Shown here one piece after another: positions 57,001 to 64,000 of a stretch of DNA of 64,000 nt. The position numbers were made by a program, and so were the translations under genes. Source of the stretch: Arcuatula senhousia (taxonomy: Eukaryota; Mollusca; Bivalvia; Mytilida; Mytilidae). Each line of letters begins with the position of its first letter. Positions within the stretch are counted from its first letter, which is position 1. The stretch lies in the NCBI GenBank assembly GCA_963971305.1, contig OZ020303.1, positions 35,142,106 to 35,206,105 of the forward strand, written 5' to 3'. The notes under the pieces were generated by a model. The model saw nothing but the letters and a program-made list of their open reading frames with translations, searched no databases and was not told where the DNA came from.

Positions 57001-60000
57001 GCAGAAAATCCCGTGTTTGAACAAATGTTATTAACAAGTAACAAGTATTATATTTCCAAGCAATGACATGTTTTTCTTGCTTGAATAACTTATATCACTC
57101 TATCTTGAACGAATAATAAGTACGATAATGTTTGTAAAAGTAACACAGCTGATTGATGCAACAGTTTTGATACACTATAATTTGAAAATACATTATGCGT
57201 AATGACTTCAACTTTCCAATTGTCAGAAACATTTCGTCTGCTTCAGCTTATGGAGTTTACATATCACAATTGATTCATTACTTCAGAGATTTCGGGAACT
57301 ACATCGATTTTCTTGGCAGAGCGTCAGACAAAAATTGCTGACACACGGTTATATTGCTCCTTGGGTGCTGTCTTCACTCAAGAAATTTTACGGTAGACAC
57401 CATGCACTAGTAGACAAATATGGAATTTCTATCTCGCAGATGAGTGCATATGTTGGTTTGTCATAGAGTTATGTTTTGTCTCCCTTTACCGGATTTGACA
57501 CACTGAATTGGAAATTAGCAGTGCGACGAGTGTGCTATAGCAGGCAGAAACCGCTTACTCTTCTGGAGCAACTGAGTTTACTTTTGTTACGACTTGAGTT
57601 CGCGTTGTTGATTTCTTTTTGGTTTCATTTGTGTTTTTTATGTTTTACATTTCCTTGTGCTGTTCTTATTTTTGTGTTTACCGGTTTTGTTGTTGCTCTT
57701 TTGGACTTTTGACACTAGAATACCCCATTGGTACCTATTTGCTTCTTGTACACACTAATTTATCACACATGAAAATTCTGAAAATCCGTTCCCTCCTCAA
57801 TGATCTACTTTGATTCCCTCAATCCGCTAACATAAATCTACTTTTTTCCCTTTTTGTATACACTACGCTGAATCGGATTCCAAGAGGTCTGTTATTAGAT
57901 CCTCGACCAAACTCAAATGAAGTGAAACACTTTCAAAATATATTGCTTAAATTAATCTTGATGAAAACGAATCGTTGTGAAAACACACTATTTATGGCGG
58001 AAAGTAACAACCTTTCATTGCTAACATTTAGCAAAATCCACAAACAGACCTTTTTTGCTATCACCACCTGTTAAAGTATTGGGTGTTAATAGATCTCGAA
58101 ACATTAACAATAAACATTGGAGGAGGCATATAACAAATTTTAGGTAAATGGCTGACACCAGGCCTATATAAATCGAAGTGAAATGAGATGTAACAAATGT
58201 TTACATGAAATGAATTCCATGTACAAACCAGCAAACAGCTGTCAATGTGAAAAAAAATCTCCACTCATTCAAAATCAAATGAAATATATACTAAGTAATC
58301 AAACCCAGTACGGAACTATCAAGACCAATTAACATAAAAAAGGACAAATACAGACATGAGCCTTGGCAAAGATTTTTGCTGGACATTTCTGGGACAAATA
58401 CCTGGCCATGCAGGTAATGAAAAAATAAACAATATTTTGGAGACAAAAGAATAAACTTATAATACGACAAAAGAATCACGAATTCTTTTCACAAACATAA
58501 ATTATTTCTTTATCCCAATTCACCCGAAAATAAAATTACTTAACTATAAATGAATGTTCTCGTCCATTACACTCCCTTTTCCGCTCCAACGTTCGACATT
58601 TCTCATACCAAAGTTTTTAAACATTCTTCGTGATAACGTGTAAAATATAATGATTATTCGATCGGCAAACAACACTCAAAGCGTAAAATCTGGTTTAGGC
58701 TGTTTCGAGGTTTTTGTCTCGCAGAAAAAATGATATGGATTACCTCATTTTCTTTAAAAGTACAGCTAAGTGTCTCAAAATTCGTTTGAAACATGGTAAT
58801 ATAGCAATGACTTCATCAAGCCTTGTCTGTATCTGACAGCTTTTGACTTAAACCGAAGGGTCTTAATTGAAAATTGAACCCCTGCTGTATAATATGACAA
58901 AATTTCAAATATCTAGCTAGGCATAACAATTACGCAAGCTAATGAATATGATACCTTTTTACTTGTGATAACGTCTGCTTTCGTCACAACAGTAAAAGCA
59001 AAAGGCCAAACACAAACAAATGAAATAAGCTATATATTAGCCAACTTCATCCCTTTCATCTACATACATGTATTGAAATAAAAATGACAACAAATATCCA
59101 GACAATAAATTTTGCTACGCCTGAGACGCGCTTCGTTTATTCAAGACTCATCAGAGGCACTCTACCAAACATTTTGAAAATGCAGAACACTTTATGATTA
59201 TGAAGAGCATAGAACAGTTAAACCAAAAATACCTAACAGGAGAACCAAATTATTACTTAGATGATTAACCTATGTCAGGGGTAGGAAGAACCTTAATAGG
59301 GTTTAGACAATTTTGAAATTAAAACGGATAATTTAAAACTTTGATGTGTTGTCCAACACAAAAGTGTTGGTGCCGGAGCGGGCTAGCCTCGGGGATTTAA
59401 AACTCCACCAGCAGTGCTAACCTTCACGGGTGTTCGAAATAAAAATGACAGCAAAGTTCCAGACAATAAATTTTGCTACTCCTGACGCGCGTTTCGTCTA
59501 TTCAAGACTTATCAGAGGCGCTCTACCAAACATTTGAAAATGCCAAACACTTTATGATTATGAAGAGCATAGAATAGTCAAACCAAAAGTACCTAATTGG
59601 ATAACCAAATTATCACTAAGATGCACTAAGATGATCAACCTACGTCTGGGGTAGGAGGACCCTTAGGGTTTAGACAATTTAAAAATTTAAACGGATAATT
59701 CAAAGCTTTGATGTTTGATCACATGATGACATCTTACGGACATGATTTTAAAGATAACTTAATCTTTGTCATAATTTGTGTCCAGTTAATCATTTTTTGA
59801 TATCATTATACGACGCTCTCCATAATCATATAATGTTCAATCTTTTGAATAGAACTTCTTATGAGTCTTCAATAGATAAAACGCGGGTTAGATGTAGCTA
59901 AATTTATTACCTGGAACTTTACTGTAATTCTAATTCATATTATTTTTGGGCTTTGTTTTCTAGATCCTTGTTCTGACAATGAAGAACACAGTTTAGAAAG

Positions 60001-63000
60001 AGGATGACAAGTTCTTGAATAACGAGGTAAATTAAATTGTTTTATGCCTCTTCCCTTTGCAAAAAACATTTTTTTCGTAGCTAGTTTTCCTATTTTGATA
60101 TTTTATTTTCAAATGTTTTGGTTAAAAAGGGATTAACTGGAGCTACCAAAATTTATACCTCTTAAATCATGATTCTTTTTTTTTATCATTAGTTTTGTCT
60201 TAGCCATTTCGGACTATTGACATTGGTACTTCATTGGTACTGCTTCATTGATACTTAACAGTGAAATACATAGTGTAAAACACTTTATAGTAACGGGACG
60301 AATTACTGAAATCCATTTGAGTATAGACGGACGCCTTTTAAAGAGTTATTGATTGTCATGCTTTTCCGGACCTATTCTAATATCAGAAACAACAAAACAA
60401 CATTTAATACCTGAAGGAACTTCAACATTTATCGTTGGAGCGATTGGTAATTGTAAAGAGCCTGTTGAAAAAAATGTAATTAAATAAGAAACAAAATACT
60501 GACGACAACAATATAATATCAAAGATAAAATTTCCTCAAGAACTCTAACAAAAAGACACATATTACAACAATATAATATCATAGATAAAATATCCTCAAG
60601 AAATCTAACAAAAAGACACATATTACATATTACATTTAAACTTGTAGCATGCGGAGAAAAGGTATCGATTATATTAAAAAAAAATGGAAGATTTTAAAAA
60701 TAAAGAGACTGAACGCTGCTAATATATATGTACATTCACAAATATAAAAAAAAAATACTAAAATTTAATTGGATAAAATACCTGTTCTACTTTTTTGCAT
60801 TCCACTTGGTACTCCATCGACAGATAAGAAATTTTTACCCAAAGAAGGAGATTTTTCATCTTTCAGTTTTCCGTTTTGCATATTTAATGATCCCCTATAA
60901 AAATGAAAAACATCACATTTTGCATTTTGTCTTCATTCTATAAAGCAAGATTTTTTAAAAATCTGTGCCACTTGTAATTTCAAGGAACGTGGAGATCTAC
61001 CATGCAAAGAAGTAATATGATCATTTATGTGCAATTTTATGATTGATTTTTATTACAAACTTCTCCCTTTTTCTGAGACATTTATAATTTATTGCCCTCG
61101 TTCGGTGATTTGGTTTTTATCTTTATTTTATAAAATGATTTGTTCAAAACTGAAACAACTGTTCACTTATTTGATTTTTAACCAATCAACAAACCGAAGA
61201 ATTAAGATGTCATTAAAGTATACAAATAAAAGAATAAATAATCAAATCAACCACATCGCCAACCGAAACATGACTTACATGTATGAGGCTATGAAAATAT
61301 TTAAAAAAAACAAGAGTGTCAAACAAGGTGTCAATAGTAACAGAGATTACTCTATACCTAGCAGTAAAACAATCTTGGTGATGAACATGTTAGAAATTTC
61401 AAGTAAAATAATGTTTAACCTCGGAGAGATACTTCTCCTAGAGAGCCAACCATCCAACAAGAACAACACAGTTTGATTTATTTCAATTTTAAATCATTTT
61501 CTGTTGTTAATGGGCATTTATTTTCAGTGGGTAAATATCCCCTTAACTTCTTTGGATTTACCATTATTATGACACTGTACATGTATCCCCATTTTTGATT
61601 GAATAAAAAAAAATACATGCAGAAACAATTATTAATACCTTTGAGTTAATGGCGGTGAAACTGATTCTTGCTTCATTTTATTCCTTCTTTCACGATCAAT
61701 TTGTTCTAACATTTCCCGTAAAACTTCCATTAAAGCACCAAACTAGTTTTAATGAAAAAATAAGCTTTTAAAGGAAATCAAATAAAATGTTTCAAATGAT
61801 TTTAAAAAGCTAATTGCATTAGAAAATGTCAAAAATGATTGCCTTGATTACTTTAGTCCTTACTTTTTATCATGTAATACGTTTTTACTACTGAGTTTCT
61901 TTTTCTTGAATTGTAACTATCCAATAAGCCCTGCCAATATAAAAAAACTGACCGAATTATTATACACTTATGACATACTTGTTCCAAATTCAATCCTGGG
62001 TTGACAGTTTGTGGTACAAGAGGTGGCATAACTTTTGTGGCTATCAAGTTATGTGTTAAACCAAATTTTCTGTCACTAAGTAGATGTTTGTAAATACCTG
62101 CAAAAATATAATAATAAAGAAAAAGTTTAAAAGAAGACAACAAACAATTCAAGGATATAACTGTTTTAAGACATCTAATTGGTACTAAAAATGTTACATG
62201 AAGTAGCAAAAAGAGAACAATAGGTTTTGTAGCATTGACACGATTATAATATTTTTGTCATTGACTTACTGGACATATCAAAATGACCAGTGTCAGAGAT
62301 GTATGAAGAGTACCTTCGTTCATGTTTTATTAATGTGCGCACGAAAAGGTAGTATATATGATGATTACTCACAAAACGAGGATATAGACCAGTCTCTCAT
62401 AATTCTTAGTGAATTCATTATAGGAAATAAGCTTTTTATGACCAATTACTTCACTTTTAATAAATGCTGACTATATTGTACGTTGAGTTTAATTTCTTTT
62501 TCTCAATATATTGTTTTTTTTAATATTGGTTTTGTTTTTATGTATATATATTTTTTTTCTTTCAATCTGTGAAATCTATAATTTTTAGCACATCTATGCA
62601 AGCTTATCTGTACATATCTCAGGTTAACAAACCTTTGTATTAATTTCACCTAGCGTGAAAAAATATTTTAACAACGATATTCATCGTTTTTTACTTTGAA
62701 TCATGGAAAAAAAGAAAGCTTTCAGGTCTTTAAAAAATCAAAATGGAATGTTATTTTGATGTTAAGAGCACAAGAGCTGGTTTCATGTAAACACCAATAG
62801 CTGTTTTTGATGTCTTTAAAGAAATTGTTTTTAATCCTTTTCTGTCTCATCTTTGTCATTTGTCTAATAAGAGTTAAAATATGATATGAAGAATTCTTCA
62901 AGTTTATTCTTACCCTGCATTAAGTCCATATTTGGTTTAGTCTGGTTTCTATATAATATGAAACAATTTTTTACATTTTAAAGAAAATTATAATGCTGTG

Positions 63001-63196
63001 GTTCGTATTTCATTTTTTTCTCTTAAATGAAATGTCATTTTATGGGAAAAATCTTATACAAACCAACAATTGTCATTACGATTGTGGCATCTTGGCATTG
63101 ATTTTCTGTGAATAAAGGTAACACTTCGTCTAGGATTGTCATTTTGTCTAAACTATCCAACACGTGGTCTATACATGTCAAGGCGTTTACCTTAAC
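54096..63196 (-). CDS. SCYL2: SCYL2-like (SCY1-like pseudokinase 2), C-terminal part; 5' end outside window
   Basis: Exons 63196-63064, 62097-61979, 61742-61639, 60894-60782, 60461-60411, 56924-56890 and 56589-56170 join in phase for 325 codons. The first three encode the end of the helical-repeat region: VKVNALTCIDHVLDSLDKM, ILDEVLPLFTENQ, VGIYKHLLSDRKFGLTHNLI, NPGLNLEQFGALMEVLREML, EQIDRERRNKMKQ. This matches the order in vertebrate SCYL2, a catalytically weak kinase-like protein on clathrin-coated vesicles acting in trans-Golgi to endosome traffic. The tail is disordered and Ser/Pro-rich; the 420-base exon holds four Arg-rich repeats (RRPSTQSLG, RRPSTHSVGILPI, RKPSTHSLGILPI, RRPSAG), possible basophilic-kinase sites. 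That exon ends at a strong GTAAGT. A last exon at 54119-54096, after a good pyrimidine tract, would add MQFFSNK and a stop; this join is uncertain. Kinase-domain exons lie beyond 64000. Confidence 0.8.
57200..57745 (+). pseudogene. Reverse-transcriptase relic and 3' tail in an SCYL2-like intron
   Basis: Frames give NDFNFPIVRNISSASAYGV, YISQLIHYFRDFGNYIDFLG, then the shared AAATATGGAATTTCTATCTC box, the ACACTGAATTGGAAATTAGC box and the tail ending GACACTAGAATACCCCATTG. This is the most complete tail copy in the window. Opposite strand to the host gene. Confidence 0.72.
57746..59040. other. SCYL2-like intron, nothing recognised
   Basis: Part of the 3.5-kb intron between the exons at 60411 and 56924. 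AT-rich with short frames only. Confidence 0.35.
59060..59710. repeat. Two direct copies of a dispersed repeat, ~380 bp apart
   Basis: The run AATAAAAATGACA.CAAA.TCCAGACAATAAATTTTGCTAC, GCGCG.TTCGT.TATTCAAGAC and GGCGCTCTACCAAACATTT occurs from 59078 and again from 59440. Both continue through TTATGATTATGAAGAGCATA and AACGGATAATT. A GTGTTGGTGCCGGAGCGGGC linker lies between. A short piece is also at 50795-50838. A family common in bivalve DNA, from memory. Confidence 0.75.
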
Positions 63197-64000
63197 CTGT
63201 AAAAAACAAAAATGCATTTAAAATAAAATTGCTTAAAAGTTCATCCGTGGGCTTTGCATTGGCTTTTAAAACATAGTATTAAAGTGTTAATCAATTAAAT
63301 CTTTAATTTCAGAAGCATTTGAATCAATGTACATGAAGCTGGAAGCTCAGAGCCCAAAAGTATCGAAAAAAAAATTATGCTTTAAAAAGTAAGATGCTCA
63401 ATTGACAAGAAAACAACAAAGCTAATATGCAAAAAAAGTTCATTTCAACTTCTACGCAACCTTCAGATGCACGTTATATGCATTATAAGATCCTTTTCGG
63501 TCATTTTAGTTAAGCATTGTCTTTTTCTTAGAACCATGCAGATACCATTTATAGGCTAGCACATCGATGACTCAAGAATTTTTCAAATGTCTTTGTTGAA
63601 GCAACATTAGAAAAAACATTGTTTTACAATTGAATTACAGTGATTAGTACGGGGACATTTTCCCACCACGTTTTCAACATCAACGAGTCATCTCTCTTTA
63701 TCTGCCTTTGTTCTAAGTGTAAAAAATACTTTGGTTTTTATGGTAAGATAATTGCAACTAGACAAAAAAAAATCTTAAAATTGAAGATGTCAATGTGCCA
63801 CCTTCTGTCTGATCCTTATGTGCAATACTACATACTTAAGTAAACAAAGTTTACTTGAAATGTCTGAATTTAGATATAGATTTTACGGAGATTCATGGAT
63901 CCAAAGGAAACTAGGACTAGTTATTGCATTAGACGGATATAAAAATCTCTGAACTTTTAACGCATATTTTATGAACCTACTGTAAAAAAGAGCATCGCGA
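63197..64000. other. SCYL2-like upstream intron, no exon found
   Basis: Beyond the first visible exon no minus-strand stretch with flanking splice sites and SCYL2-like sequence was found. The remaining upstream exons must lie past the window edge. Confidence 0.4.

Noticed and set aside
61027..61476. 149-codon plus-strand frame in an SCYL2-like intron
   Set aside because: Composition is that of random AT-rich DNA (Ile, Lys, Asn, Phe), opposite strand to the host gene, with no motif.

Overview
Invertebrate nuclear DNA, AT-rich, with small exons, GT-AG introns and dense dispersed repeats. The repeat set (the AGCTCACCTGG family, several non-LTR reverse-transcriptase relics, many inverted-repeat elements) and a small secreted PAN plus C-type-lectin gene suggest a bivalve mollusc, probably a mytilid mussel. 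That assignment is inference; no species marker is visible.

Four host genes can be rebuilt from exons whose splice phases all agree. (1) A complete Src-family tyrosine kinase on the minus strand, ten coding exons between 12147 and 1747, 509 residues. (2) A secreted PAN/apple plus C-type lectin protein on the minus strand, three exons between 36346 and 30453, 240 residues. (3) A 246-residue coiled-coil protein on the plus strand, three exons between 39530 and 43704, resembling CCDC169. (4) The 3' part of an SCYL2-like gene on the minus strand, 63196 down to 56170 and possibly to 54096; its 5' part lies beyond the window. The four genes have no evident common pathway.

Most of the rest is mobile DNA. 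14.6-18.7 kb holds a decayed APE-type non-LTR element, followed by a fragment of a different one to about 19.6 kb. 21082-29230 is an 8.1-kb DNA transposon with long inverted ends and a 6-bp target duplication, carrying a broken DDE-integrase gene; I assign it tentatively to IS3EU. It sits inside an older retroelement relic and itself carries a 1-kb fold-back element (28019-29032, 9-bp duplication). The 4.3-kb second intron of the lectin gene holds two more repeat blocks. 36907-39030 is a 39-bp minisatellite with an 11-unit higher-order period, just upstream of the lectin gene. 46142-47494 is a fold-back-like element with a 49-bp perfect terminal repeat, and 50078-53231 is a nested composite bounded by inverted ends. 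Relics of one reverse-transcriptase family recur at about 21.0/29.2, 33, 44.7, 45.5 and 57.2 kb.

No tRNA, rRNA or CRISPR array was recognised by eye. The main new observations are the transposon boundaries with their target duplications, the nesting order, and the minisatellite's higher-order structure.
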